Shown: positions 1 to 8,151 of the stretch, one piece after another
Layout of the letters: every line of letters begins with the position of its first letter
Numbering within the stretch: position 1 is the first letter of the stretch
Source: Planosporangium thailandense
GTDB lineage: Bacteria > Actinomycetota > Actinomycetes > Mycobacteriales > Micromonosporaceae
Length of the DNA: 64,000 nucleotides
Assembly: GCF_011947195.1 (NCBI RefSeq)
Contig: NZ_JAATVY010000001.1
Span: 186,001-250,000 of the forward strand
Direction: 5' to 3'
Translations under genes and position numbers: made by a program
The notes under the pieces: model-generated
Told to the model about the DNA's origin: nothing
Database searches by the model: none
The model's input: the letters and a program-made list of their open reading frames with translations, nothing else

Positions 1-362
1 CCCGAATCAAGCAGGTCATCGCCGGCATGCACGCCGAGGGCGGCACCGCCCTGTACGCGACGACCCGCGCGGCGCAGCAGAAACTGCTGGCCGCCGCGAC
101 GCCGGACCGGATCAACGCGGTCGTGCTGCTCACCGACGGCAAGAACGAGTACCCCAGGGACAACGACCTGGACGGCCTGCTGCGCGACCTCGACGCCGCC
201 AACCTGGAGAACTCGGTACGGGTGTTCACGATCGCGTACGGGGACCAGGCCGATCTGGGCACGCTGAAGCGGATCTCGTCGTCGTCGCGGGCCGCCGCGT
301 ACGACGCCCGCGACCCGTCCAGCATCGACGACGTCCTCGTCAACGTGGTCAGCAACTTCTAG
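1..362 (+). CDS. VWA domain protein, C-terminal part (5' end outside window)
   Basis: This is the C-terminal 120 residues or so of a von Willebrand factor A domain protein; reading opens at base 3 and stops with TAG at 360-362. The stretch VVLLTDGKNE followed later by VFTIAYGDQADLGTLKRIS is the classic second half of a VWA fold: the LTDG strand near a metal-binding site, then the RVFTIAYG strand. A short tail ends in VVSNF. In Actinobacteria such C-terminal VWA domains often sit behind an extracellular solute-binding-like region, but that part lies upstream of the window, so the full architecture is unknown. It is followed after 11 bases by a coiled-coil membrane protein and then by pspA, suggesting an envelope-related role (inference). 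Confidence 0.85.
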   Translation, partial: RIKQVIAGMHAEGGTALYATTRAAQQKLLAAATPDRINAVVLLTDGKNEYPRDNDLDGLLRDLDAANLENSVRVFTIAYGDQADLGTLKRISSSSRAAAYDARDPSSIDDVLVNVVSNF

Positions 363-373
363 ACGGACGGCGC

Positions 374-1186
374 ATGGGCATCAGGCAGCAACTGACCGAG
401 CCGTGGGGCATCGTCGCCGCGGGGCTGCTCGGCGGGGTGGGCGCGGCCGTCGTGGGCGCGCTGTCCCCGGCCGGGCTGCCGGTCGGCGTACCCGTCGGCC
501 TGGGGGTGGCGGGCCTGGTCTACGGGGTACGGGTGGGGCTCGGCGCGCTGGTCGACCGGGCCGGGCGGGGCGCGGAGGTGGCCGACGTGGACCCGCGGCT
601 GCCGTCGCCGCCGCGCGGCAGCGACGCGGAGCGCTGGCTGCGCCGGGCCGAGCAGGCTGTCGGCACGCTGCGTCGGCAGACCGAGTCCCCGTGGGACGCG
701 GCGCTGCGCGCCCAGGTCTCCGACGTCGACGACCAGGCCGCCGGGGTGCTGGCTGATCTGCGGCGCTTCGCCGGTCAGGTGACGCTGCTCGAACAGACCC
801 TGTCGACCATCCCGGTGGACCGGCTGCGCCGCGACCAGGGCGCGATCGAGCGCGAACTCCGCTCGCTTCCGGCCGGCCCGATCCGCGAGGAGCGGCAGCG
901 GGCGCTGCGGGCCGTCGCCGATCAGCTTGCCGTGGCGGGCAGGTTGGGGGAGGCGCGGGAGACCTTGCTGGCGCGGATCGAGTCGGCCGCCCTCGGCCTG
1001 GAGGGCCTCGTGACGCGGGTGGCCGAACTGCTGGCGCTGCACGCCACGACGGGCGGCGGGTCGCTGGCCACCAGCCGGCTGGCCGAGTTGACCGGTGATC
1101 TGGAGGGTATGCGGGCAGGGCTGGCGGAGGCGGAACGGGTGTCCCGATCGGCCCTCGGGGAGGCCGATGAGGCCCAACCGAGGTGA
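374..1186 (+). CDS. Hypothetical membrane-anchored coiled-coil protein
   Basis: A 270-residue protein of no family I can name. Residues 12-55 form an Ala/Gly/Val-rich pair of hydrophobic segments (GIVAAGLLGGVGAAVVGAL and GVPVGLGVAGLVYGVRVGL), a likely two-TM hairpin. The rest is charged and helical with heptad-like stretches (RRDQGAIERELRSLP, RAVADQLAVAGRLGEARETL), so a membrane-anchored coiled coil is likely. It begins 11 bases after the VWA gene on the same strand and is probably co-transcribed. It lies 225 bases before pspA, and its layout (TM hairpin plus coiled coil) resembles that of the PspM-like protein downstream. A part in sensing or scaffolding at the membrane is a guess from context only. 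Confidence 0.8.
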   Translation: MGIRQQLTEPWGIVAAGLLGGVGAAVVGALSPAGLPVGVPVGLGVAGLVYGVRVGLGALVDRAGRGAEVADVDPRLPSPPRGSDAERWLRRAEQAVGTLRRQTESPWDAALRAQVSDVDDQAAGVLADLRRFAGQVTLLEQTLSTIPVDRLRRDQGAIERELRSLPAGPIREERQRALRAVADQLAVAGRLGEARETLLARIESAALGLEGLVTRVAELLALHATTGGGSLATSRLAELTGDLEGMRAGLAEAERVSRSALGEADEAQPR

Positions 1187-1286
1187 AATGCCGGAATTGT
1201 TGTCGGGGATCCCCCGGAGGGCCCGTGACGGTCTAGCGCTCGCCTGCGACGATGGAGGCACGTCCGTTTAGACACAGCCGGCGCCG

Positions 1287-1357
1287 CGTCACGGCGGTCG
1301 TCACCGGCCTCCCTGCCCGGGGTGGCCGCCCGCGACCGCCCCGTCACGGCGGTCGTC
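1287..1357. repeat. 16-bp direct repeat upstream of pspA
   Basis: CGTCACGGCGGTCGTC occurs at 1287-1302 and again at 1342-1357, 55 bases apart, in the 224-base gap (1187-1410) before pspA. It could be paired regulator sites or simple duplication; nothing else in the gap looks like a confident promoter. Confidence 0.45.
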
Positions 1358-1410
1358 GCCGACCGCGATGCACCACGGCGAGACATAGCCGCAGAGAGGA
1401 ACCATGAGAC

Positions 1411-2268
1411 ATGGCGAATCCGTTCGCTAAGGGTTGGCGATACCTGATGGCGCTGTTCGGCGCCAAGATCGACGAGTACGCCGATCCCAAGGTGCAGATC
1501 CAGCAGGCGATCGAGGATGCGCAGCGCCAGCATCAGGCTCTCGTCCAGCAGGCCGCTGCCGTCATCGGCAACCAGCGCCAGCTGGAGATGAAGCTGTCCC
1601 GGCAGATGGCCGAGGTGGAGAAGCTGCAGGGCTCGGCCCGCCAGGCGCTGGTACTGGCCGACAAGGCGCGCGCCGAGGGCAACGAGCAGGAGGCTGCGCG
1701 CTACGAGAACACCGCGCAGACCTTCGCCACCCAGCTTGTCGCCGCCGAGCAGTCGATGGAGGACCTCAAGACCCTCCACGACCAGGCGCTCAACGCCGCC
1801 ACGCAGGCCCGCCAGGCGGTGGAGAACAACGCGATGATCCTGCAGCAGAAGATCGCCGAGCGTACGCGGCTGCTCAGCCAGCTCGAGCAGGCCAAGATGC
1901 AGGAGACCGTCGCGAAGTCGCTGGAGTCGATGAGCTCGCTCGCCGCGCCCGGCAACACGCCTTCGCTGGAAGAGGTCCGCGAGAAGATCGAGCGCCGCTA
2001 CGCCAACGCGATGGGGCGCGCCGAGCTCGCGTCCAACTCCGTCGAAGGGCGCATGCTCGAGGTGCAGAAGTCCTCGCTCGACATGGCGGGCGCGTCGCGG
2101 CTGGACCAGATCCGCGCCAGCATGGCCGGGGAGCAGCTCGCCGGCGCGCCCCAGCGGCAGGCGGTGGAAGGGTCCGGGGCCAAGGACGCCGGGGTCTCCC
2201 GGCTGGACGAGATCCGGGCCAGCATGGCCAAGGACAAGCCGACCGGCGACGCCGCCTCGGCTGGCTGA
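1411..2268 (+). CDS. pspA: PspA/IM30 family phage shock protein
   Basis: PspA is a peripheral membrane, ESCRT-III-like coiled-coil protein that binds stressed inner membranes and maintains the proton-motive force. The 285-residue product opens with [21 protein letters not shown], an amphipathic membrane-binding helix, followed by the family signature [27 protein letters not shown]-type helix and long Gln/Ala/Glu-rich heptads to about residue 220. The C-terminal 60 residues are unusual: the motif SRLD(Q/E)IRASMA occurs twice, near residues 230 and 260, separated by a flexible linker. The start ATG follows AGAGAGGA by 10 bases. The next gene, PspM-like, begins 30 bases downstream, the arrangement known from actinobacterial psp operons. 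Assignment is firm. Confidence 0.96.
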   Translation: MANPFAKGWRYLMALFGAKIDEYADPKVQIQQAIEDAQRQHQALVQQAAAVIGNQRQLEMKLSRQMAEVEKLQGSARQALVLADKARAEGNEQEAARYENTAQTFATQLVAAEQSMEDLKTLHDQALNAATQARQAVENNAMILQQKIAERTRLLSQLEQAKMQETVAKSLESMSSLAAPGNTPSLEEVREKIERRYANAMGRAELASNSVEGRMLEVQKSSLDMAGASRLDQIRASMAGEQLAGAPQRQAVEGSGAKDAGVSRLDEIRASMAKDKPTGDAASAG

Positions 2269-2298
2269 TCCGCGCCATGTGATCGGAGGAGGACGGCA

Positions 2299-3063
2299 GT
2301 GACAGGCGATCCCCGAGCCACGTACGACCGGCGGCTGCGCCGTCTGCGCCGCTCGGCGCGGGGCTGGACCGTCCGCGCCGGCATCTTCACCGGCGCGGCT
2401 GCCGTCCTCCTGCCGTACCACGGGCTCGGGCTGCCCGACGTGCTCTGGGCGGCCGCCGCCGGTGGCTCGGTGGCCATGGCCGGCCTGCGCTGGACCGACG
2501 CCCGCGCGCTCGCCGCGTCACCGCCGCCTCCGCCCGATCCGGCGCTCGCCGCCGACCGTACGCGGCGGCGGCTCGAAGCGGTGGTACGCCGGCTGCCCGG
2601 CGGCGACGGCGTGCTCGGGGAGCTGTACCGGCAGCGTGAGCGGGTACGGCTACGGGGCACCGCCGTCGTCTCCGCGTGGCAGCGACTGGACCGGGCCGCC
2701 GCGGCCCTCGCCGGGCTGGCGGGCCGGCTGGGCGGCCCGGCCGAGCCGGCGCTCGCGGAGGCCGCAGCCGCCGAGAAGGCCCTGCGCGACCTGGCCGAGC
2801 GGGCCGCCAGCGTCGAGCGGGCGTTCCGGCTGGCACCCGACGAGCAGCTCACCCGCAGCCACGCGGCGCTGGTGGCCCAGCTCGAGGAGGGGGTCAGCGC
2901 GTACGAGCAGCTCGTGGCGGCCGCCGCCGGGTACGTCGCCGAGGAGGGCCGGCCGGTGGCCGGGAACGCGGCCGTCGGCCGGCTGCGCGAAGCGACCGAC
3001 CTGCTGCGCGGTATCGCGATCGGGCTGTCCGAACTGCGTACCGCCGGACCGACCGTGCCGTGA
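2299..3063 (+). CDS. pspM: PspM-like envelope stress protein
   Basis: A 254-residue protein starting with GTG after a GGAGGA ribosome site. Residues 1-22 are Arg-rich (RRLRRLRRSARG), then two hydrophobic segments (AGIFTGAAAVLLPYHGLG and VLWAAAAGGSVAMAGL) form a TM hairpin, followed by a Pro-rich linker and a long alpha-helical coiled-coil region. In mycobacteria the gene after pspA encodes PspM, a two-TM protein that docks PspA at the membrane; size, topology and position here match. Sequence identity to PspM could not be tested, so the name is based on architecture and synteny. The stop codon lies in the first unit of a triplicated 20-bp repeat. Confidence 0.75.
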   Translation: MTGDPRATYDRRLRRLRRSARGWTVRAGIFTGAAAVLLPYHGLGLPDVLWAAAAGGSVAMAGLRWTDARALAASPPPPPDPALAADRTRRRLEAVVRRLPGGDGVLGELYRQRERVRLRGTAVVSAWQRLDRAAAALAGLAGRLGGPAEPALAEAAAAEKALRDLAERAASVERAFRLAPDEQLTRSHAALVAQLEEGVSAYEQLVAAAAGYVAEEGRPVAGNAAVGRLREATDLLRGIAIGLSELRTAGPTVP

Positions 3064-3120
3064 CCGGGCCTGCGCTCAGTCGACCGGGCCGGCGCTCAGT
3101 CGACCGGGCCTGCGCTCTAG
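3061..3120. repeat. Triplicated 20-bp repeat between convergent genes
   Basis: Three tandem units of about CGACCGGGCCTGCGCTCAGT at 3061-3080, 3081-3100 and 3101-3120 (one or two differences in the first and second, three in the last). The array exactly spans the gap between the converging pspM-like and nei genes: the first unit contains the TGA of one gene and the last contains the TAG of the other. It does not form an obvious hairpin, so I list it as a repeat, not a terminator. Confidence 0.85.
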
Positions 3121-3947
3121 TCGCGGGCGAGCGTGGGCCGGGTCCCGCCGGCCGGGGCCGGGCCGGGCTGGCACGTCGGGCACCAGTACGTGATCCGCTC
3201 GTAGTCGCCCTCGCTGGCCCGGCGGATCGTCGTGCCGCAGCGCCGGCACGGTGATCCGGCCCGCTCGAACACCCACTGCTTCTCGCCCCGGCGCAGCGAG
3301 CCGGTGGTGGCCTGGTCCCAGCGGCCGAGGTTGGCCGTCATCAGGCGCCGCGCCAGCTCCACGAGGCCCTCCGGGTCGGGTACCTCCGACACCGGAGTCC
3401 ACGGCGACAGGCCGCGCAGGAACAGCGTCTCGGCCTTGTACAGGTTGCCGATGCCGGCCAGGTTGCGCTGATCCAGCAGCGCGTCGGCGATGGCCCGCTC
3501 AGGCCGCAGCCGCAGCCGGCGGACCGCCTCGGCCGCGTCCCAGTCCGCGCCCAGCAGGTCGGGGCCGAGGTGGCCGACCAGCCGTTGCTCGTCGGCGGTC
3601 GGCACGAGGGCCAGCTCGTGCAGGTGGAAGCCGACGGCTACGTGCGTCGCGGTGTGCAGGACGACCCGGACGGTGTGGGTGCGGCCGCGCCACCGCTCAC
3701 CGGGCGCGTAGATCCGCCACGCGCCGTCCATGCGCAGGTGCGAGTGCAGCGTGTACCGCTCGTCGTCCGGCGTGCTCAAGCGCAGCAGCAGGTGCTTGCC
3801 GCGGCTCGCCGAGCCCACCACGGTCCAGCCACTGACGTTCGCCGTGGCGAGCGTCGGCACGCGGAACTCGCCGCGCTGGATCCGTTGTCCGGTCAGTGCC
3901 CGGTCCACGGCCCGCGCGGTGTTCCATACCGTGTCACCCTCGGGCAC
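3117..3947 (-). CDS. nei: Fpg/Nei family DNA glycosylase (endonuclease VIII type, Nei2-like)
   Basis: Bifunctional base-excision repair enzyme that removes oxidised bases and nicks the abasic site. The N-terminus reads MPEGDTV: Pro2 is the imine-forming nucleophile and Glu3 the catalytic acid, and PEGD rather than PELP marks the Nei branch over Fpg. Further signatures are SRGKHLLL, the H2TH segment LLDQRNLAGIGNLYKAE, and a C-terminal zinc finger with paired cysteines CRRC and CPTC, after QWVFERAGSPC. At 276 residues it is full length. It is transcribed away from the neighbouring GNAT gene and converges on pspM. The short disordered tail after the zinc finger is unremarkable. Confidence 0.95.
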   Translation of the reverse strand: MPEGDTVWNTARAVDRALTGQRIQRGEFRVPTLATANVSGWTVVGSASRGKHLLLRLSTPDDERYTLHSHLRMDGAWRIYAPGERWRGRTHTVRVVLHTATHVAVGFHLHELALVPTADEQRLVGHLGPDLLGADWDAAEAVRRLRLRPERAIADALLDQRNLAGIGNLYKAETLFLRGLSPWTPVSEVPDPEGLVELARRLMTANLGRWDQATTGSLRRGEKQWVFERAGSPCRRCGTTIRRASEGDYERITYWCPTCQPGPAPAGGTRPTLARD

Positions 3948-3972
3948 AGCATCCGACTCTACGATCGACTAC

Positions 3973-4440
3973 GTGGGTGTGACGATTCGGACCGCTACCA
4001 GGCGGGATCTCGACGAGGTCGTGGAGCTGTCAGCGGAGCTGTTCGCAGAGGACGCCGGGCAGCGTGACCCGTACACCGATCTCGGCTGGCCGCGCCGGGA
4101 GGGCCACGAGTACTTCGGCGGTCTGCTCACGGGGCCGACCACGCGGTGCTGGCTGGCGGAGGTCGACGGCAAGGTGGCCGGTTCGCTGATCGGCCGGATC
4201 AAACGGGAGACCACCGTGCGGCCGGCGCGGGTGGCCGAGCTGGAGAGCATGTACGTGCGACCGGAGTACCGCAGCGCGGGCGTCGGCGCCGCGCTGGTCG
4301 CCGAGTTCATGGCGTGGGCGCGCGGCCGGGGCGCGAAGCTCGCCGCGGTCACCGCCTACGCCGCGAACGAGCGGGCGCTGGCGTTCTACGCCCGCAACGG
4401 GTTCACCCCGCAGAGTGTTCAGCTGGAGCAGGAGCTGTGA
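3973..4440 (+). CDS. GNAT family N-acetyltransferase
   Basis: A 155-residue single-domain GNAT. The acetyl-CoA-binding motif A is visible as LESMYVRPEYRSAGVGAALV (R/Q-x-x-G-x-G/A loop), with the C-terminal ANERALAFYARNGF motif that closes the fold. The substrate is not evident. I place the start at GTG 3973 (MGVTIRTATRRD); GTG 3979 gives VTIRTA and is equally credible, and further upstream extension would run into the divergent nei promoter region. The 3' end overlaps by 38 bases the end of the convergent acyltransferase gene. Confidence 0.88.
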   Translation: MGVTIRTATRRDLDEVVELSAELFAEDAGQRDPYTDLGWPRREGHEYFGGLLTGPTTRCWLAEVDGKVAGSLIGRIKRETTVRPARVAELESMYVRPEYRSAGVGAALVAEFMAWARGRGAKLAAVTAYAANERALAFYARNGFTPQSVQLEQEL

Positions 4441-5719
4441 GGCACCCGACGCCGGGTGCGCCGGTTCGCGCGGCGATCGGCGACCTCTGACGGGCGATCC
4501 GCGGCGCCGCCGGCTGCCGTTGCGGCAGCGGCGCCTGACCCGGCGCCGTCGGCTGCCCCGGCGCCGTCGCCTGACCCGGCGCCGCTGGCTGACCCGGCAA
4601 GGCGGTCCGCTCGGCGTGATCCCGGCGGAATGCGTGCAGGACACCCTTCAGCCACCGTTTCAGGCGCGGCGCCAGGGGCCGCTCGATCATCCGGTGCACC
4701 AGCCAGGACAGCGCCAGCATCCCGGTCACGACGGCGAGCAGGAGCACCTGGCGTGGCAGGGCCTGCTGGAACCGCTTGATCAGGGTCCAGCCGATGTACT
4801 CGTGCAGGAGGTACAGCGGGTAGGTGAGGCCTCCCGCGGCGGTCAGCCAGCCCCAGTTTGCCCAGGAGAACGCACCGAACGCGACGGCGATGATCAGCAG
4901 GTAGAAGGCGAGGAGAAGGCCGCCGGCCACCCAGGCCGACCCGTGCGCCCCGGTCGCGTCGGCCATGACGTCCAGCCTGTCGATCATCTGTCGCTGTCCC
5001 AGCACGTAGCAGGCCGCGACGATGGCCCAGAGCAGCGCGTTGGCCCCGAACCGGTACATCAGGTAGATGGCGATGCCGCCGATGAAGAAGGGCAGGTTCT
5101 CGGGCTGGACCACCATGAGCACCCACCGGTTGTCACTATGGTCGGCGAGGATCGTGGCGGCGACGCCCAACACGCAGAAGAGCACGGCGCGCCGGTAGGT
5201 GAGGCCGCACCAGACGAGCAATGAGAACACCAGGTAGAACCGGAGCTCGGCCCAGAGCGTCCAGTAGACCGAGTCGATGTGCTGGACCCCGAAAGCCTCC
5301 TGCAGCATCGTCAGGTTGACCAGGACCCGGCCGGGCGTCGGCCGCTCCGTCACCAGGGGCAGGGCGGTGATCACCGCTGAGGTGAGCAGGACGCCGGCGA
5401 TGTACGCCGGGTACAGCCGCACCACCCGGGACACGGCGAAGTCACCGACCGTGCGGCCCCAGCCGCTCATGCAGATGACGAAGCCGCTGATGAGGAAGAA
5501 GAGCTGCACGCCGGTCCAGCCGTACGACACGATCGGATGGGCGCGGGGGAACAGGTGCGACGTGTCCGCGCCCCAGGCCCGGGTGCCCTGGCCGATGTAG
5601 TGGTAGAAGACCACCGTCAGGGCCGCGACCAGTCGAAGGCCATCGAGCGGGGCAAGCCTTCTCGGCCGCTTCACCACGCCGGTCGGATCTGCCACATCAA
5701 TCTCCGTCTGTCGGGTCAT
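4403..5719 (-). CDS. Acyltransferase 3 family membrane protein (OafA-type)
   Basis: Integral membrane O-acyltransferase of the acyltransferase-3 family, which transfers acyl groups to sugars of surface polymers, lipids or antibiotics. The N-terminal signature RLAPLDGLRLVAALTVVFYHY carries the usual Arg and the active-site His. About ten hydrophobic segments follow, ending with YPLYLLHEYIGW and WLVHRMIERP, both typical. The last 65 residues are cytoplasmic and low complexity, with repeating APGQ units. I use ATG at 5719 (MTRQTEIDVADP); an in-frame TTG at 5809 would add 30 non-conserved residues. The end overlaps the convergent GNAT gene. The acceptor cannot be inferred. Confidence 0.9.
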   Translation of the reverse strand: MTRQTEIDVADPTGVVKRPRRLAPLDGLRLVAALTVVFYHYIGQGTRAWGADTSHLFPRAHPIVSYGWTGVQLFFLISGFVICMSGWGRTVGDFAVSRVVRLYPAYIAGVLLTSAVITALPLVTERPTPGRVLVNLTMLQEAFGVQHIDSVYWTLWAELRFYLVFSLLVWCGLTYRRAVLFCVLGVAATILADHSDNRWVLMVVQPENLPFFIGGIAIYLMYRFGANALLWAIVAACYVLGQRQMIDRLDVMADATGAHGSAWVAGGLLLAFYLLIIAVAFGAFSWANWGWLTAAGGLTYPLYLLHEYIGWTLIKRFQQALPRQVLLLAVVTGMLALSWLVHRMIERPLAPRLKRWLKGVLHAFRRDHAERTALPGQPAAPGQATAPGQPTAPGQAPLPQRQPAAPRIARQRSPIAARTGAPGVGCLTAPAPAEHSAG

Positions 5720-5882
5720 CCGGCGGCCGGCGAGGATGACTCGGGCAGACGTAGGGTGCTGCGAAGAGGGCGAACCTCGACCGGCTTCGCTCTCTGTGAT
5801 TCCCCACAAGTCAGTCGATGATTCCCGGCAAGGTCCGCCGGGGCACCGTTAGTTCACTCACATCCTTGTCGGGACGAGCTCG

Positions 5883-8054
5883 TCAACGGGCCAGTCGCAC
5901 GTGGCACTTACGACCGATGGCTTCGACGTCCCAGCGGGTACCGAACGCCTTGAGACCCTTGATCGCAATCCGGCCGATCTCGTCCGGCACGTCCGGGTTC
6001 AACGTCACCTCCCGGTCCACCGGCTCCAGGCCGAGCATCGAGCGCAGGTACAGCAGCGGCGCGCCGGAGGCCCAGGCCTGCGGGTTGCAGGCCGTCGGGT
6101 ACGGCACGGGGAACTCCGCGTAGGCGCGGCTGTAACCGGAGAACGCCTCCGGCAGCCGGTTGCCCGAGATGCACGCCGCGTTGATCTGCGCCATCGACAG
6201 GCGGTTGGCGGCGTCCCGGTGACCGTACCGGAGCATGCCCATGGCGATCAGCGAGTTGTCGTGCGGCCAGACCGTGCCGCGGTGGTAGCCGATCGGGCAG
6301 TAGGCCTTGTCCGTGGTGGCCAGGGTACGGATGCCCCAGTCGGAGAACATCTGGTCGGACATCAGCTGCCCGACGACGATGCCGGCCCGGTCGTCGGGGA
6401 CGATGCCCGACCACAGCAGGTGGCCCATGTCGGAGGTCATCGAGTCGATCGGGCGCTTGTCGCCGTCGAGGCCCAGCGCGTAGTAGCCGCCCCGCTTGTC
6501 GATCCAGAAGTCCTCGTTGAAGCGGATGCGCAGCTGCTCGGCCTCCTCGCGCAGCGCCCTGGCGAGCGCCGGATTACCCAGCGGGCCGTCCGCCAACTCC
6601 GCGACGCGCAGCTTGGCGTCGTACACGTACCCCTGGATCTCGCAGGTGGCGATCGGCAGCGGCGGCATCGTGCCGTCGGAGTACAGCACCCCGTCCCACG
6701 AGTCGCGCCAGCACTGGTTGCCCAGCCCCTGCGGCGAGCGGGTCTGGTACTCGACGTAGCCGTCGCCGTCGCGGTCGCCGTGCAGGTCGATCCAGTCCAG
6801 CGCGGCCTGCACGTTGTCGCGCAGCTCCCGGACCAGAGCGTCGTCGCCGGTCCAGCGCCAGTACTCCGACAGCAGGATCAGCCACAGCGGCGTGGCGTCG
6901 GCGGTGCCGTAGTAGGGATTGTGCGGGCGCAGCCCGAGCTGGGTCAGCTCGCCGGTACGCACCTCGTGCAGGATCTTGCCGGGCTCCTCGTCCTTGAAGT
7001 CGTTGCACTCGGTGCCCTGGAACGCCGCCAGCTCGACCAGGGCCCCCCGGGCGAGCGAGGGACCGACGGTGAGCGTCTGGTACGCGGTGATGATGGTGTC
7101 GCGACCGAAGAGCGTGAGGAACCAGGGCAGTCCGGCGGCCGGCAGGACCGCCCTCTCGTCGCCGGCCCGGGTCGGGATCCGCAGCGCCGCCAGGTCGCGC
7201 CGGGTCGTGTCGTAGATCAACTCGAGTTCGTGGCAATCGCTCTCCACCCGGGCCACGTTGCGGCGCCACTCGGTGATCGGGTCGCCGGTCCGGCTGATGA
7301 AGGTGTGGAAGTCATGCCGCGTCGGCGCGATCTCGCCGGTGTCGAATTTGTGTGCGAACGGGATGTACAGGTCGCATTTCCATTCGCCGCCCGGGGGCAG
7401 CTCGACCTGCCAGACCAGGTCGTCGCCCTCGATACGGGTGGCCGGCGGCGTGGCGAACACATCCGTGCGGGCTGTGAAGTCGTCGTTGCGGTACACCAGC
7501 GACAGCCGCGACCCGTCGGACGCGTGCTCGTGGCGGATCTGCGAGCTCCGGTTGCGCACACACTCCTTGATCTCGAACAGGTCGGCGAAGTCGCTCGCGA
7601 CGGCCAGCCGCACCTCGAGCTGGCGCGGACCGGTCGCAAAGCTGCGGATCTCGATCCGCTCGGCCATGCCGCCGCCCATGACCCGCTCCCGGCGCACGCC
7701 GAGGGTGTTCGCGCCGAGGCCGGGCATATCGGGGTTGGTCAGGTAGAACGCCGCGTAGTAGTGCTCGACGGTACTGGAGCGCAGGGTGAGCAGCCGCGCG
7801 TCGTTGACCGTGAGCACCCACTTGTCCAGCAGCCGGGTGTCGGCGCTGACCAGCCCCCCGATCGAGCCGGGTGGCACGTCACCGACCGAGTCGGAGTACA
7901 TGAAGCTGCGGCCTTCGAGCACCGCGAGCGCGTCCTGGCCGAGCTCGGGTGGCAGTTCGCGGACCTCGTCGTCCAGGTAGCTGAGATCGGGGCCGGCGCC
8001 GGGCATCGGGTCGGCGGGGGTCGGGCGGCGCGTTTTCACGTCTGGAGCGGCCAT
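5883..8054 (-). CDS. Amylo-alpha-1,6-glucosidase / glycogen debranching enzyme-like protein
   Basis: A 723-residue protein of the family with an N-terminal glycogen-debranching beta-sandwich domain (about residues 45-250, from EGRSFMYSDSVGDVP) and a C-terminal (alpha/alpha)6 glycoside hydrolase domain of GH15/GH63-like type. WFLTLFGRDTIITAYQTL near residue 325 is the hallmark of this family, followed by DATPLWLILLSEYWRWTGD, YVEYQTRSPQGLGNQCWRDSWDG and GYHRGTVWPHDNSLIAMGM. It probably hydrolyses alpha-1,6 branch points or related alpha-glucans in the cytoplasm; no signal peptide is seen. It lies upstream of the acyltransferase on the same strand with a 163-base gap, so co-transcription is not certain. 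Confidence 0.93.
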   Translation of the reverse strand: MAAPDVKTRRPTPADPMPGAGPDLSYLDDEVRELPPELGQDALAVLEGRSFMYSDSVGDVPPGSIGGLVSADTRLLDKWVLTVNDARLLTLRSSTVEHYYAAFYLTNPDMPGLGANTLGVRRERVMGGGMAERIEIRSFATGPRQLEVRLAVASDFADLFEIKECVRNRSSQIRHEHASDGSRLSLVYRNDDFTARTDVFATPPATRIEGDDLVWQVELPPGGEWKCDLYIPFAHKFDTGEIAPTRHDFHTFISRTGDPITEWRRNVARVESDCHELELIYDTTRRDLAALRIPTRAGDERAVLPAAGLPWFLTLFGRDTIITAYQTLTVGPSLARGALVELAAFQGTECNDFKDEEPGKILHEVRTGELTQLGLRPHNPYYGTADATPLWLILLSEYWRWTGDDALVRELRDNVQAALDWIDLHGDRDGDGYVEYQTRSPQGLGNQCWRDSWDGVLYSDGTMPPLPIATCEIQGYVYDAKLRVAELADGPLGNPALARALREEAEQLRIRFNEDFWIDKRGGYYALGLDGDKRPIDSMTSDMGHLLWSGIVPDDRAGIVVGQLMSDQMFSDWGIRTLATTDKAYCPIGYHRGTVWPHDNSLIAMGMLRYGHRDAANRLSMAQINAACISGNRLPEAFSGYSRAYAEFPVPYPTACNPQAWASGAPLLYLRSMLGLEPVDREVTLNPDVPDEIGRIAIKGLKAFGTRWDVEAIGRKCHVRLAR

Positions 8055-8151
8055 GTCGGTTCCCTTCGGGTGCGGGTCACCCGCTGTCGGAACCGTGTCA
8101 GACGGGATCGGGAGGCGGCTTCACCCGAACCGGGTGGTCTCTCTGCCGCTC

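Noticed and set aside
5720-5809. TTG start adding 30 residues to the acyltransferase
   Set aside because: The family signature begins shortly after ATG 5719; the extension is not typical and starts with TTG.
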